A stretch of 64,000 nt of DNA from NCBI GenBank assembly GCA_011634665.1, contig WAEK01000028.1, positions 124,001 through 188,000 on the forward strand, given 5' to 3'. The position numbers and the translations under genes were made by a program. The notes beneath the pieces are model-generated. The model ran no database searches and was not told where the DNA came from. It saw only the letters and a program-made list of their open reading frames with translations. This DNA comes from Mortierella sp. BCC40632 (taxonomy: Eukaryota; Mortierellomycota; Mortierellomycetes; Mortierellales; Mortierellaceae). This document shows positions 29,028 to 42,080 of the stretch, piece by piece (the stretch's first letter is position 1; the number at the start of each line of letters is the position of its first letter).

Positions 29028-30670
29028 TTAAGCACTCGCACTGGGTCCATTCAATGTAAACCATTGACTACGACATTCAACCGCTTCCCGACGCACCACC
29101 CGCTTTCGATCATCCAACGACTTTTCCAATTCCTTCAACACCACACTCCTATAGGGTCGCAACACCGTCGAGGGCAGCGCCTTGGGTTGAGCCCCCAAAC
29201 ACTTCAATGCCGCCATGCGCACTTTCATCGTATTCGCAGGGTCTTGGAGATGAGTGAGCGAAATCAAGAGGGGAGTCAACGTCGAGAGATGTTGAGAGGT
29301 CAAATCGGGTGCATCCTTGGTGATCAACTGGAAGGTTGCAATTGTCGATGACTTGAGCTCAGGATCTGGGAAAGAGAGTGAGAGGACCAGCATTGGCAAC
29401 AGCTAATGGAAGAGAAAAGTTGAGAGAAATGAGTACAAAGAGACCAGAGATATGGATGGGGTGGAATGGGAGCAAACCAAAGTTCGGCGAGCACACTCAA
29501 TATATATCAACATACCGGTGGGAGTTCGGTCAACAAAACTTGCTTTGGAATGTTCCTAAGCACATGAGAGAGTGCGACCAAATAGTTGTGACGAACGCCT
29601 AAAAAAAAAAGAAAGATTAAGAGTCAAGGGGGAGCATTTGTGAATATTAGCAGATTGAAACCGTTTTCACCTTGATCTCGTCTCAAGAGACAGCCGCCAA
29701 AAAAAAAAAAAAAAAAAAAAAAAAATCGGTGGCTACGTACCATCGGTTGAGCTTTCAAAGCCTTTGACGAGATATGGGATACAATAGTTGAAGAACCGTT
29801 GCTTGTAAAGAAGCTAGAACACAAAAGAAGAGAGGGGGGGGGGAATATATATGAAAAACGAGTCAGGATTAATTAGCAAATATGCACCTCAGTTTTCTCC
29901 GCACTAGTCAACAAACATAAAAAAAAAAAAAAAAGAGTAGAGCTCACTTACTCGAAGAACTGCAAAAGTCTCCTTGGTCATCACATCCTGTTGTTCACCA
30001 ATCACAATATTAAATCCATCCGCTGCAATCTTGCCCAATCCAGGAACTGAAAACATCTTCATCAATTCCCCAGACATATCATATCCAATCTGGTTCGTAC
30101 TCAACACCATCGCCTTGGCAATCCATGTATACAGAATCAACGCTGCCTCTCGTTCCGATAAACTAGACGACTCTTGTCCAATCACTTGATGCAATTGTGG
30201 AACCAAGGTCTGGGAAATAAACGCTTGCATCACATTGCCCTTGTTGAACTTGTTCAGAATCGTCGCCACCGCCTTGGCCAGTGCATCTCGCTGTGTCTGG
30301 TTGGGCGTCTTGATAGCCACCTCGACCAACGATCCTGTGAACTGCTGGAGGTTCTCCACAGGAAGAACCGTCTATATCATACAAAAAAAAAAAGACACAT
30401 GCAAAAGGGAAAGATGAGCCTGTTTTTCTCTTTTTTGACTTGTACAAGTGCCACTGCTCATCTGAGAGGCTTTGCTGCTTTACCTGTTGACGGCAACTGT
30501 CAATGACAGTGGCAAAAAGAACGGTCGTGTTTTGCTGTGAGGTCCGCGAGTCATAACGAAGAGGGGTAAAAGGTACTTGATCTGGAGAGGCGACATACGT
30601 GGCCAAGGTCGAAAGGTTACCATGCACAAAGATACCAAAGATGGCATTGATGACTCCGCTTTGTGCACTA

Positions 30671-30701
<31 letters not shown>

Positions 30702-33700
30702 ACGAAACAATAAAAGAGATGAGTTGACTTGGTAACCAAAAAAAAAAAAAAAAAAAAAAGTGCCCCTCGAAAGAATCATGTCCTCATACCTCGTGTCGAC
30801 ATGGATCATAATGACCCGAATAATACCCGCAACAACATTCAGGATCTCGGGACTCCTCATCGCACTCTCCGTATTATCCTGTGCAGTGATGGTCGGGTAA
30901 ATACACATCCCAATCAAATGTGGTACAAGGTTATCCAAATACTGAGGAAGATCTCCATGACCACGCTGTGCCTTGGCCCTCAAAAGATCCAACAACGCAG
31001 TCAACAATGCAATCGGATAAGAAGCATTGTTATTTCCTGTGAATTCGTTCGAGACCGCTCCCAATTTTTCCAAGATATGAGGAACAATCTCGGCAAACAA
31101 GGTTGGCTCCAATCCAATCTTGGTCACGGCATTCAAAATGTATTCGGGGCTCTTCTTTTGGACAACAGTATCCACTTCCATATCACTTTGAGAGGTGGGA
31201 AGCATCTCGAATAATGCTGGGAGAGCAATTGTTCGAACTACTTGAGGCATAAGCAGCGCCAAAGAAGCCAAGGAATCCAATGCCGTTTGTCTAATCAAAT
31301 AGTCGAGGATTAGAAAACAGGTTGTTAGAACAGAGTCAACTCGTACTACATGTACCCTATACTCTTTTTTTTTGTTTCCTATTGATTGTGATCGACTACC
31401 GTCTCCGCCCTTCCCTCCCTCGAATTCTTACTGAAGCTCCGTGTCGGGGTCCTCAAGGATGATACGGACAAAGAACTGTACGGCATAGGAAATCTCGGTC
31501 TCTGAAAGGAATTCGCGGAGCAAAATCATGCTATGAAGGCCTTTGACACCTGCCAATCGCAGAGCATTGTATTCATTCGAGGACATGAGTGCATTCGTGA
31601 AAAGCTCAAAGAACCTATCCTTGAAGGTCAACAGTGGCGTCACAAAGTCCTTGTCATCTATTCAAGAGGTGTGATTTCATGAGGGTCATATTAGACTTTT
31701 GGCCAATGTCAAAACCGATAAAGAGCCATTGCTTCATCAAGAAGTGTCTGGAACTTACGTTCTGTGGGTAGTCCAGCTGTTCCATAAAGCACTCTGCTTG
31801 CATCCAAAAAGTCCAGCAACACATCCAGGAGAGCCTTTTTCCTTGTTGCCTGATCACTGGTAGTGTATTGGGAAAGAAGCGTAGGGATTGTTGCAAGTGT
31901 AATAGCTGTGCAGGCAGGGTCTAAGATGATAGTAGAGAGAAGAATAAAAAGCACTGGTGAGTCCAACCATTGTGTAGTCTAAAAAAAAAAAAAGTCAAAA
32001 TAATACAAAAGAAAGATGGAATATTCTTGCGTACCAGAGGCCATGGCGCAAGCCTTCAAGATCTTTCCACTTGGTTTGGCAAGCTTGAGTTCTGGCTTTT
32101 GAAGTTGGGCCATGCAGTCTGTGATGATTGGCCTCAAGAATTTCTCGACCGGATCATTCGATCCGCCCATACTGACGCCCAGAGAAAGTTCTGTTGTAAT
32201 GACTTGAAGCGTCTTGAGCGCCACTTGCTCCAACTCGTCGCCTGTTGCGTGAAAGATCTAGAGGGGGAGGGAAGGAACATTCATGTTATCATTTGTGTTC
32301 AAAAGGTTGATGCTGCTGTCTTGAACTCATGGAATTCAAAAGAGGAGGAGGAGAACATACCTCATTTTGTAGCCCGCTCCACAACTCTTCAGCATAAGGT
32401 GCAAGAGCAGATGATCCGTAGACTGGCGCACATGCTGCGATGGTTTCCATTGAGTCTTTCTAGCTCGGAATGAAACGTAACAGATATTTTTTAGGTTAAG
32501 GTTTTCACAGGATTCCGTGATATCCGAAATGTATGACAGGAGGAAACCCATGAGTCTGACCCAGGGACCTGGAGTAAAAAAAAATGCCTTAAAGTTCAAA
32601 GATTCCTTACCTTTGCGCTGCCCGAGCTGGACGAAAGCTTTTCAAGAAGGAGTGGTAGAGCAAACTTGGCAAAGTATGGAGTAGCAGCAAGACAGTCGCG
32701 CAATCCGACCTTCAAGTGTTCTGAGGTGATACCATAGGGATCATCAGGAGGTGGCCTGAATGTGATTGGAAAGTAGCAAAATGTCACCTCGAACAGATCC
32801 TAGAATCAAGAAAGAATAAAAAGAGAGTAATTAGTCATTTTTCTGCGTTCTCTCTCTCTCTCTCTCCTTCACCCTTCCTATACACACTTAATAGACCGAG
32901 GGAGAAACTGCGGGTCCGATATGAAAGAGAGGGTCCAAAGCCGGACAAGGGGAACACACCTCAACATGCTGAGCAATATCGAACTCTTGGATAATGATTT
33001 TGATAAGCGTAAAAGCCAACATCAAGTTTCGAGGATCCTTCTCGCCATCCAGACACTGAATAAATCCAAAGACAAAGTCGGAAGAAATTGCTCGTAGACC
33101 TAGAGGAAGAAATTGAAGAAGGTCAGTGAGCCAAAAGAAGAAGAGGAAGAAAAATGAAAAAAGACCCCCCCCCCATAGTTGTTAGAAAAGAGGGGGGGTT
33201 TCTTTCGTTGTTTTAATGATGCGCACCCTTCATGATGCTTTCATGTCCCATACAAATACGTTACTTGAGACAAATCTCTTGAGGACAGATTCAAAGAATA
33301 AAAAGACAAAATGGCGAGCCGTCTGTTGATAGGTCTGGACATTCACGAGAGCAAGAATACTATTGGATAGTAATCAAGATTCCATCGGGACAAAATATTG
33401 GGTGAGAGAAAGTGGGAGATAGAAAAGCAATGGATTTTTGTCAGCGATGGATAAGGCTCGTTCTTGTCCTGATGTCTTTTTCTCTTTTTCCTTTTCTTTT
33501 TTTTCTTTTTTTTTGTTCCAAGTCATCAAGTCTTTGAATGATAGCTCTTACGCTTTTACGGCCTTGACACAGTCCACTCCAGTAAACTTGTCGAATTTTG
33601 AGAGAGCCAACAACCCCTTTAGCAATTCAGGTACACAGGCCTGATCAGTCAACCGATCGCAATAAAACTCGACAAGCACCGTGACTAGGGGAGAAATGGG

Positions 33701-34545
33701 ATGAGAGATAGATGCCTGGTCAGCTAAAGGAGAGAGGGAGAGAGAGCAAGAGAGCGAGCAAAAAAAAAAAAAAAAAAGAGCTGATCTGTCACTTGAGAAT
33801 CAAGTTGTTGGCATTTTCTTCTTCTTCTTCTAGTTACCAGCACTGGCATTGACCTTGGACTGATCGAGTGTAGCAAGAGTTGTGGAGAGCAGGGCAGTAG
33901 CTGGTTCCGAGAAATAAATAAATAAATAAAAGGTTGTCAGGTGGGGCAAGAGTTAATCTCAATTCGTGCCTGGAGAAAAAAAAAAAAAAAAAAAAAAAAA
34001 GAGAGAGCAGGGACTTTGATAAAGCTCCTCCCAAGTAGCCAAGTGCCACCTTATCCTTTTTCATATGAATCCGATCTGCTCACCTTTTGAGCGCACAAAC
34101 GCTTCGTCGCTGGTCAAGTACTCCCCAAGTCCTTGAACAAGGGCGAGCAGTTTTGTAGGGTTGTTTCCGACATCTATACTCGGAGAGAAATCAAGCGACA
34201 TTTGAAATCCATCGAGGAACGGAGAGAAATAGAGAGAGATGATTGAACAGTGAGAAGTTGATTCAGTGTCCATGGCCAAAGAGATTGAAGTTGCCCCAAA
34301 AGAGAGTGAGCGAGATGCTCCCATTGCTCTGCTTCATGTGCATGTGTGCGTATGTGCATGTTTGCGATGCGATGCGATACGTGCGATGCGTGCGTGCGTG
34401 CGTATGTAGAGAAACTTTTCCGGGTATGAAGAAAGAGAAGAGAAGAGTGAGAGTGTGTACCCTTGACAATGTCTTGGATGGCAGCGTCGGCCTGGTCCTG
34501 TGAGTCGGTCTGGGAGAGAATGTAGGTCGAGATTAGCCTGTCCAT
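29028..34545 (-). CDS. MMS19: MMS19, cytosolic Fe-S cluster targeting factor
   Basis: Seventeen coding exons give 1046 aa (human MMS19 is about 1030): 34545..34461, 34173..34084, 33900..33838, 33684..33552, 33359..33265, 33099..32960, 32799..32611, 32459..32361, 32257..32035, 31920..31759, 31657..31432, 31290..30790, 30667..30484, 30371..29952, 29813..29741, 29598..29516 and 29402..29028. Every junction keeps phase. The N-terminal domain is clear (LVQGLGEYLTSDEAFVRSK, FYCDRLTD, CLDGEKDPRNLMLAF). The family hallmark ELFEVTFCYFPI-like block appears as CYFPITFRPPPDDPYGI. The C-terminal HEAT repeats end with LPMLVLSLSFPDPELKSS and SLDDRKRVVRREAVECRSQW. MMS19 delivers Fe-S clusters to DNA repair and replication enzymes in the CIA complex. 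It is one of the most intron-rich genes of the window. Confidence 0.94.
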
Positions 34546-34810
34546 GGTTCGCCCAGAGTGTGTTCGCGGTAACGGGTCGGTCTGATCAGGGGCGATTTGT
34601 AATGAATGGAAGAAAAAAAAAGAGAGAGAGAAAAAAGAAAAAGAGGAAAAAGAAGGAAGAAAGAATGCTGCAGACTAGACTAGAGAGAGAGAGAGAGAAA
34701 GAAAAAGTGAGGCTGAAATGATGATCCAGGACGATAGAGAGACGGATTGGAAGAAGTGACTCGACAGGCGCAGCCTGATTGGGCCACACCCACCCACACC
34801 CACACACCTT

Positions 34811-34865
<55 letters not shown>

Positions 34866-35699
34866 GACTTTTTCTTCTTCTTCCTATCTGATTGTCGTAT
34901 TCCGCAGACAAGGCCCGCTCCGGTTCCCCGTCACATCACTTTTCTCTTCCTCTGGGGCCTAGTCCACATCCCATCTACACTCTGCTAGACCCTTGTCAGA
35001 TCCTTGCTAGATCCTTTTGCCAGAGCCTTGCCAGAGCCAGCTGCCTTGACCCTTCTCTATCTGTGGCGCAGCCATGCTAGGATTTCGACCAAGTTGGCTC
35101 ATACTTGCCCCTCCCCCTCCCCTGCCTACCTCGATCACCCTTCTTCTCTCCACATACATTCACACAACCCCTGCTCGGACGTTCAAGATGCTGCGTGAAT
35201 GAGCCGCTTCCGTGCAACCACCGCACAGCCCGCTTTTGTCAGAGCTCCATCTCAAAAAACAAAAACAAAAAAAAAAAAAGTACCAGCGATCAAACATACT
35301 CCCCCCTCCCCTCCTCCTGTAGAACCATCCTAGTTCCTTTCATTGTTCGGATCTCGCTCCGGGATGTATAGAGAGGGCTGCAAAATAGCATGGCAAGTGC
35401 GTGCAAAAGCGCCGTGTTGCAGTCTTTTCTTACGCCCAATCCGGTGCCATTGCGCATGTTGTCCAACAACAGTCGTGTATCTTTGCCTAGCCTGTGGAGA
35501 GAGAGAGAGAGAGAAGGAGAGCCCTCCTCTCTTGTGGCCGTGCTTCGCACTACGCCTTTCGGATTTAAGGAAAGCGCTCTTGGCTCGCTCTCTCTCTTTT
35601 CTCTTCTCTCCTTTTTCTTTTTTTCCTTTTTCTTCTACTCCATTTCGCTACATTCACATCGCCTCATCCCCACACACATTTCCAACTCATTTCCCCACC
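34546..35699. promoter_or_regulatory. divergent promoter between MMS19 and the MBL hydrolase
   Basis: About 1.15 kb of head-to-head spacer holds a (CT)n microsatellite at 34821-34861, a (CACCCA)-like stretch at 34785-34806, direct CCTTG/CCAGAGCC repeats near 34990-35045, an A tract at 35266-35278 and a T/C-rich leader at 35590-35640 just before the ATG at 35700. No coding exon was recognised. Confidence 0.45.
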
Positions 35700-36632
35700 A
35701 TGTATGATCTCCCTGATCTTGAACGCTTCGTCCAGGTTCGTCCCGGTCTGTGGCGCTGTACCATCATCTGGCCTATCAACTGGGCTATCGAGTGCCCCGT
35801 CGCGACCTTCCTTATCCAAGGCAAAGCCCAAGGCAAAGAAGCCAACTCGGGTCACGAATGGATTTTAATCGACTCGGGTGCCCCCATGCAGGTCCCAAGT
35901 CTGCTCAAAGCCATCGATGCTGTCCTCACACACGACAACGACACACTTCGGTACATCTGCATCACTCATGCTCATATCGACCACACAGGTGCTGCACCTG
36001 CACTTTTGGAAAAGTACCCTCAAGCCAAGGCTGTGATGCATATCGAGGAGAAACCGTTCATTTGCCATCGCAAGAGTCTCAAGACTGTCCCAACAGATAC
36101 ATGGACCTTTTCGCTCATGAAACATCTTGGCCATGAAGCCGAGGTCGTCTTGCCCGAGGAAAGAGTCGTCTCGTTGCGCGATGGCGACAAGTGGGAGTAT
36201 GACCATCTTGTCAAGTTTGTCGAGACCCCTGGACATACACCAGGTACCATTCAATTTTTTTTTTATATATCTCTGCTTTTATAAGCATGGATGTGGTATT
36301 GAGCTAGAAACCAGATCTCTGACCCATTTTTTTTTTTTGGGCAACCTCTGATAGGATCGGCTTCCTTCATTCATATCCCTACTCGTTCCATCATGGTTGG
36401 AGATGCTGTCATGAACATTGCTGCTAACCCCATGTGGTCCAAGATCCCTTGTATCTCGGGTCCCTTGGCTATATCGACCTGTCATTGGGGCAATGCCATG
36501 CAGGCCATTACCAAGATTTGTTCACTAAAGGATCAAGTCGACACTGTGTTCCCAGCACACGACTACAGCGTGGAAGGAATTCCGATCACAAAGGTCCATG
36601 AGTTCCATCACCCAGGCGATAGCAACCTTTGA
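35700..36632 (+). CDS. metallo-beta-lactamase-fold hydrolase
   Basis: Two exons, 35700..36243 and 36355..36632, give 273 aa (donor G|GTACCA, acceptor GATAG, phase 1). The metal-binding signature THAHIDHTGA (HxHxDH) is at about 91-100. Later ligands are the His of ETPGHTPGS near 178, the Asp of SIMVGDAVMNI and the His of VFPAHDYS. The fold hydrolyses thioesters, lactones or similar substrates. The substrate cannot be told from sequence; glyoxalase II-like and YflN-like bacterial proteins share this layout. No targeting signal is seen, so it is probably cytosolic. A T/C-rich leader precedes the start, which begins MYDLPDLERFVQV. Confidence 0.88.
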
Positions 36633-39600
36633 GGAGTCTTTTTTATTTATTTATTTATATTATTTATACGACTCGTCTCTCTCTCACACACACTCTCCTC
36701 TCCATTCAAAAAGGAGTCTGATGCAGACCGATACCCATTGGAAAAAAAAAATGTGCCAAGAGAGAGATGGTTGACTAAAAAGGATGAATTAGCAAGCATT
36801 GCAAGCAATGAAATAAAAAGAGAAATTTCCAAATACCATGTCTCCCTTATACTTCTAAAAGACAACAAAGTTGCTAGTCATTGTGAATCTGACATTTCAT
36901 GCGGACAAGGAGGATAATCTTGAAAACATCGCGATCTGGGAATTCAGACAACAGGGTGTCATCATCGGTATGATGTCAAGTCTAATGGGCAAATACTTCA
37001 CCCGTAGAAAGGAGAAAAAGTCTCTGAAGAGTCATCATTATCACGAGGAAGAGCTAAAGACCAAGTTACTCTGAAAAAAAAAAAGGTCGGAAGGGGTTCT
37101 AACGGAATGACGGACCGGTCTTGGAACGGGCAGTAGTGTGAAATCGCTCCCAGCTCCGTGTTCGGTCACAGTCTTGAGTCGAGTTAAAAAAAAAAGGTCT
37201 TGGGCGGCAAGTCTTCTTCTATCTCTTTTGTTACTTTTAGCTCCGCTTTTTTTTTTTTTTTTTTTTTTTCGTTTGAGGTTCAAGTGTTGATTCGATGGGA
37301 CATGGGCCCAGGATACCCTGGGTTCACATGTGTATGTTTTGTTTGTGTGTGTGTGTGTGTGTGTGTAATTGTTCATTGACCAAAGAGCGTTGTCGCCCTC
37401 CGCCCACGGAATGCAATTCAAGTGACGGGCTCACTGGTCAGTGCCACGACCTGCCCGATTTGGGTCTGGGCACATTTTTCACCATTCAGGTCCCGCAGGC
37501 GCCTCTCTCTCTCTCTCTCTTTTCTTTTTTTTTTCTTTCTCGATGGGACAACGGTAACCGGGAGAGACGATCTTCTTCTCTGTCCCCCGTATCTTGTTGT
37601 TTGTACATTTTCTGAGCCAGAATTAATAACCTTCTTTCTGCTGGTAAAGCAAAAAGTTACTTAACTTTTTTTTTCTTGAACACATGCTGTAGCCGATATC
37701 TCTGAGCGCTCTCTTCTTCTTCTTAACGTCTCTTCTTGCATATTATCTAAACGAAATACTCTGCTAAATCGCTCTTAACTTTACCTTGGAAACGGTAAGG
37801 GTTTGCCGATAGACCACGTCCAAATCCGTCATATACATACTCAGACAACAGGGACAAAGATACATAGTTATTCCTGAAGCAACCCACCATTGGTAGTCCA
37901 TACCGATATCTGAAGGATACCACCCCGGCAAAGACTAAAAAAAATAAAAAAAGGTGCCAAAACCAAATAGCTACAAACATGGTATATGCCTCTTCAAAGC
38001 CGCGCTAGAAGCTCTTTCTGTCTCTTTCTTTTTCTTTTTTAAATTTCGTTCGGCTAGTGCGGACTACATGTGTTTCATTATCGTGTTTGTCTACAGCCCT
38101 CTCTTGTCTTCTTTTCTGCATTACTCCCGTCCTGCATGTTCAGGATATCGGTGCTAAGCAGCAGAGACAAGGTGCCAGTTTAGCCGCAGGAGAAAGGTGG
38201 TTGGGCTATGGGGAGTGAGGGGGCCCAGACGCAAGCTATTTGTAATGGTGAAAAGTGCGGCGTTTTCTTTCCCCCTCCTTTCTGTCTTGTCCAAATGACT
38301 CTTTTTCTTGTTTTTGATGTTGTTCTCCTTGTGCTTCAAAATGACGTGGTCCTCGTGTTAGTATTGCGTTTGCAAGCCATGCTGCAGACGCGATGCGCAG
38401 ATTAACCGTTGACTGCCAGGGACGCGTGCGCCCATTGTTCTTTTTTTATGGAGTGATCAACCAAATCAGCGGTGCATGGCGCAGGTGCAGTTTTCTTTCC
38501 TTCCTTCCCTCCTTCTTCGTTTTGCAATGTATTCCGCCTCATGGACTTATTCTTGCATTTATGTGCACGCGCTATGCCACAACACTGGTTATGATTTTAT
38601 CCGATCTCTTTCCGCCTATACACTTGATTAGACGGGGTCTTAACAAAACCATTCACGGACATTAGATAATCCCAAAGGAGATACAGACATTAAGAAGAAA
38701 GCAAGCAAAGATTACAACGCTACGCAGCAATACCACGAGGCGCCACAAGAAATACAAAAAAAGGGGGGAGATGGGGAGGACAGACTGCCCTCTTGGCCTC
38801 ATTCGCCATTATCTGAAGAAAAAAAAAAGCTGAGGGATGAATTAATGAAGAAGAGGGTGAGAAGTCGATCGGGGCACTGACCCTTCCTGGACGCTAGTAT
38901 CTTTCAAGACAAGTGTTCATTAGAAGTCAGCTCAGGCACGGGTTTGGTTCCAACAAGCCGAGAGAGGTACCTTCAGGAAAATATGCTAAAGTCAGGTTAA
39001 CAAAAAGATCGTATTAAGCAAAATTTAGAGATGTCTAGATTAAGGTAACCTTAAACAGAAACGTAAAGGAGATACAGTTAACTCCCTTGTTCCCCTCTCT
39101 CTCACATACTCAAATGCTACTCAATTTTTCTTTTGTTCTCAATAGACAGACGCCAAAAGTCCGTTGCTTATTTGGCCAAGTTCTCCATGAGACCAACTTT
39201 CCAATGGTGGACCAACTCATGACAGAGATGACATAGTCGAAGGAACAAAGATAGCAGTGAGTAGAGGAACACTCACTCAAAATGCAGAACATGGGTCCCC
39301 ATGGAAAGCAGGGCGCAGTGCAGTAAAGACAGGATATATTGTCTCTGGACCCAGAGCATGCAAGAAGAGGGGAAAATGTCTTACGCCTGGACCTCACTCG
39401 ACTTTACAAGACTGGTGGAATGAAAAAGAGCAGCCGAGATCACCTTTTTTTTTGCTCTCTCTCTCACCCTCTCGCTCTCTCTTTCTCTTTTCTTTCTTCC
39501 TTTACCCCGTTGTTCAAACACATTCTCTCTCTCTCCTCTTCCTCATTCCTTCTTCCCCCCAACGCTTCTTTGTTAGCAAACAGTCAAGTGAAAAGTATTG

Positions 39601-39751
39601 CACCTCAACCCAGCGTCTCAATCCACTCAACCGCTGCCCTACTACCCACGTTCTAAACACCAGAGCAACAACACGAACAAGCAACACTTCCTCATTTGCA
39701 TTCCTGTATACCCCTCTCCTCTCTCCCAATACCCCCCCTCTTTTTTAAAAA
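36633..39751. other. 3.1-kb stretch with no recognisable gene
   Basis: It starts with TTTAT repeats after the hydrolase stop. It also contains a (GT)n at 37345-37366, T and A tracts (37248-37269, 38819-38828) and short open frames of 60-105 codons that resemble no family. A CT-rich leader at 39455-39540 precedes the kinase-like gene. The part from 37640 to 39100 is less repetitive than other spacers and could hide a non-coding RNA or a decayed gene, but I see no positive evidence. Confidence 0.4.
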
Positions 39752-40960
39752 ATGACAACCGCCATGTTCAAAACAGGGATGAACAGATCCCTTCTTACAA
39801 GAGATTTCTTTCAGACGATCCTTGATCGTGCCTACGGTCCCAATGTGGCTCAGGCCCAGATGTGGTCCGAAGAGGAAATCGATGCCTCAGCCAGTATCCT
39901 AAGCAATATCAGCGCGGGCGATGAAGACGAGGAAGACTCCGAGGACGACGATGACTACCTTGACCACAAACCTCAAAAAGTGGATCTCACCCCTTCATCG
40001 ACCCATCCCCTTCAAAAGTCATCCAAAGACAAGGAACCTTGCCCCATGAATGATATGACGGGTCATTTTCTTTACAAGATCGAGTACAAGGCCCTGTTGG
40101 ACCCTGCCCAATCCATGTCGCATGCACGCGACCACATGTTGAGATCCCAGCTGTCCAAGAATCCATTATCTACTACTGAGGACTCTTCTACTCGATCAAG
40201 CCCTCGCGTTCCTTCCAGAACCGTCGGCACCGCCACGGCATCAACGACTCCTTCTACTTCGGATGGACAACTCTTTGTTGTGATTAAATCCAAGCCCATT
40301 GACACGGCTCTGATCGAGCTGACCAATATCATGGCCCAACTCCAAGGCGGTGATCTTGCGGATGAATATGACCTTGTCAAGGACCTGACTGGTTTCCGTA
40401 ACAGTCACATCCGTGAATTGGAACTCGCGGAACTCTCCTGGAAAGTCGGTGGAGCAATGGAGCGGATCTCGACCAAGGTCTACAATGTCCTCCGTAATGA
40501 TGCCAATCAGCTCTATGCACTCTGTCTCGAGTTCCTGAATCCAGGCACGGGTAAAATCACTCATATGAACAGTACGGATGTGGCACCCATGATTTGGACC
40601 GCAGATCATATTCATCAAACCCTCAGGGACCTGGCTTCATTCCATGCTCAATTTCTGGGACAAGAAAAGGCCCTGTTGGGGATGAGTTTTTTGGAGAACC
40701 CGACTCGAGCCCTGGTCAAGGTCTTGCATCCTGTCTATGAACAGATGGTGAAAACAAACCGACAGAACCTACCGTCTGTGTTTTCTCCTTTCATGACTCA
40801 GGTTTTGTTGGATTACCTGAAGTATTCGGATGAATACTGGGCTGTGCTTGAAAGTAGCCCAAGAACCTTGGTAAGATGATGAAAAAGATGAAGAAAAAAA
40901 ATAGCAAACTTTTGATCCCCCTGACATCTTCAAGACTCTAACTGACCACTCATCCTTCAA

Positions 40961-41003
<43 letters not shown>

Positions 41004-41504
41004 CAGGTTCATGGTGACTTTAATACAAGAAACATTTGTCTTCGCCTAGACCCCGAGACGGGTGCGCAAATTCTTTGTGCCTATGATTGGGAATTGGCTT
41101 GCTGCCATGTCCCTCAAAGAGATGTTGTCGAGTTCTTGTCATTTGTACTCCCCCCAGGCTCCACAGAGTGGTCGCACTACATCGAGTACCATCGACTAGC
41201 CCTCATGGACTCGTACCAGGCCTTGCTTCGTCCTTCCGTCTCTGTGTCCCCATCGTCATCATCGTCACCTTTATTGCCTCGGTGTGACATAGTTTTCCCT
41301 TCTTCACAAGAGTATATGGAGGTGGCCAAGATTGCGTTGATGGATTTTGCGTCGATGCGTATTGCCATGTATGGGATCTCCGATTCGTTCAAGCAGATTG
41401 ATTGGTTGCCGAGGATTGTTCAATCGGTTGAGGAACAGATCCGACGATTGGGACCTCCTGTGCGGACCAGAAAATTGAGACTCCAGCATGGATCCAAGTT
41501 GTAA
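39752..41504 (+). CDS. aminoglycoside-phosphotransferase/choline-kinase-fold protein
   Basis: Exons 39752..40870 and 41007..41504 give 538 aa (donor TTG|GTAAGA, acceptor TTTCAG, phase 0). Exon 2 opens with the catalytic loop VHGDFNTRNICLRLD (HxDxxxxN) and the metal site CAYDWELACCHVP, the hallmark of the APH/choline kinase/fructosamine kinase fold. The N-terminal lobe includes an acidic stretch (GDEDEEDSEDDDDY) and TGHFLYKIEYKALLDP. The intron break just before the catalytic motif was resolved from both sides. The substrate is unknown; fungal APH-fold proteins are diverse and usually uncharacterised. It is convergent with the BtaA-like gene. Confidence 0.82.
40964..41003 (+). repeat. 40-base poly-T tract at an intron 3' end
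   Basis: An uninterrupted run of 40 T residues sits immediately before CAG at the acceptor (exon starts at 41007). It is far longer than a normal polypyrimidine tract. Confidence 0.9.
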
Positions 41505-42080
41505 AGAAAAAAAAAAAAAAGAGGGGGAGGAGGGAGGATGGTAGAGAGTCATGGGGGCGGGGGAGAGGGATACCCATTTTGGTATATCGCAGATGGACTC
41601 TTTTTTTTTCTGTTTCCTCTACATATTCATACATTCATACACGCACACTCATTACGCACACACCATTTTCATTGCACGCATCTTAAAAAAAAATAATAAT
41701 AATAATAAAAAAAAGAGAACTACACTTCACGACTCTTGGATCAAATGTCTTTTCCCATCCCCCCCTTTTTCACATGCGTTTTCATGAACATTGAGACGGC
41801 TATGCTGCCACCGACTTGGAACAGCGAATATCGAGCTGCAAGATGGTGACCAGTCCAGCAGTTTTTTCTCTTTTCTTTTGATCTTTGTTCTTCCCCTTTC
41901 AGCAACAAGAGACGACCAAGGAGAGACATTTTTTCTTTTTTTGTATGTTGTGCAATGCGGTTTTAATTTTTAATTTTTTTTTTCCGATCTGCTATGGGAA
42001 AGAGAGAAGGAATGGTATGCTAGATTCATTTTTTTTTTCGTGCAGTGTGTTGTAGTGTGAATATGTATGTGGTATTGGGT
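41505..42080. other. convergent 3' spacer
   Basis: This spacer lies between two facing stops. It holds A tracts, (AAT)n at about 41694-41706 and T-rich runs near 41935-42032. No gene was recognised. Confidence 0.5.

Noticed and set aside
33219..33265. An extra MMS19 exon reading HESIMKG between exons 5 and 6
   Set aside because: It cannot be joined in phase. The donor after TCAA (33265) joins directly to 33099 and gives the expected MMS19 sequence.
36871..37074. A short 67-codon plus-strand frame
   Set aside because: It is charged and not repetitive, but has no recognisable family, splice context or leader, so there is not enough support for a gene.
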